Source: Nitrospira sp. (lineage in GTDB: Bacteria; Nitrospirota; Nitrospiria; Nitrospirales; Nitrospiraceae). Taken from it: 5,734 nt of DNA. Location: positions 1-5,734 of the forward strand of contig JAJFBJ010000173.1 of NCBI GenBank assembly GCA_020697375.1, read 5' to 3'. How positions within the stretch are numbered: the stretch's first letter is position 1; every line of letters starts with the position of its first letter. Below, one piece after another: positions 5,636 to 5,734 of the stretch. The position numbers and the translations under genes are program-made. The notes beneath the pieces are model-generated. The model saw nothing but the letters and a program-made list of their open reading frames with translations, was not told the DNA's origin and searched no databases.

Positions 5636-5734
5636 TCATGCCTGGTTTGCCGCGGCTTCGTTCATCTTGATCATCTGTTGCGCCGCGGCGGCCCCCTCTG
5701 TCCCGCCTTCTACGTGGACGGTGGGCAAAGCGAT
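5636..5734 (-). CDS. C-terminal end of an unidentified gene (partial)
   Basis: The minus strand from the window edge is open for 32 codons to a TGA at 5638-5636. The tail begins IALPTVHVEGGTEGAAAAQQ and ends MIKMNEAAANQA. It is Ala-rich, hydrophilic and probably helical. It ends 6 nt before the permease ATG, which supports it as the upstream operon member. One other minus frame is also open here but is Arg-rich and less protein-like. No family can be assigned from this tail. Confidence 0.5.
   Translation of the reverse strand: MALPTVHVEGGTEGAAAAQQMIKMNEAAANQA

Noticed and set aside
1..5734. CRISPR array, tRNA, rRNA or riboswitch
   Set aside because: I saw no regularly spaced repeats, tRNA cloverleaf with a TTCGAATC-like arm, or recognised riboswitch core on either strand. 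This is a visual reading only.

Overview
The window is high-GC DNA whose protein relatives, as far as I recognise them, are typical of Alphaproteobacteria, most likely Rhizobiales. No rRNA or housekeeping gene is present to fix the genus, so the taxonomic call is an inference. The window has two parts: a scarred mobile-element zone (about 1-2066) and a compact minus-strand operon of envelope genes (about 2151-5734).

Mobile-element zone. A complete IS5-family insertion sequence (147-1431) carries one intact transposase on the plus strand. It is bounded by 22-bp imperfect inverted repeats and flanked by a TGA direct repeat. To its left is a short minus-strand remnant resembling the C-terminal end of an ATP-dependent DNA ligase (LigD-like), with a small frameshift, a stop, and a plausible minus-strand terminator. 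To its right are about 190 bp that I cannot assign, then the 3' third of an IS256-family transposase broken by several small indels. Two of these are 8-bp tandem duplications. A probable IS256 right end lies near 2029-2066.

Operon. Transcription runs right to left: the tail of an unidentified gene (5734-5636), an AI-2E/PerM-type permease (5629-4400), a small helical protein (4328-4059), a membrane protein with about three transmembrane segments (3982-3383), and a HlyD-type membrane fusion protein (3386-2151). The last two overlap by 4 bp (ATGA), and the permease starts 6 nt after the partial gene. The layout suggests an inner-membrane transport or envelope-stress module. No outer-membrane channel or energised pump of a known tripartite type is visible. 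A possible further ORF begins just after the HlyD gene and runs into the IS256 remnant, so the operon may have been cut at its 3' end by that element.

The most interesting item is the permease, small protein, membrane protein and fusion protein cassette, whose joint function I cannot assign to a described system. The decay pattern of the IS256 remnant is the second.
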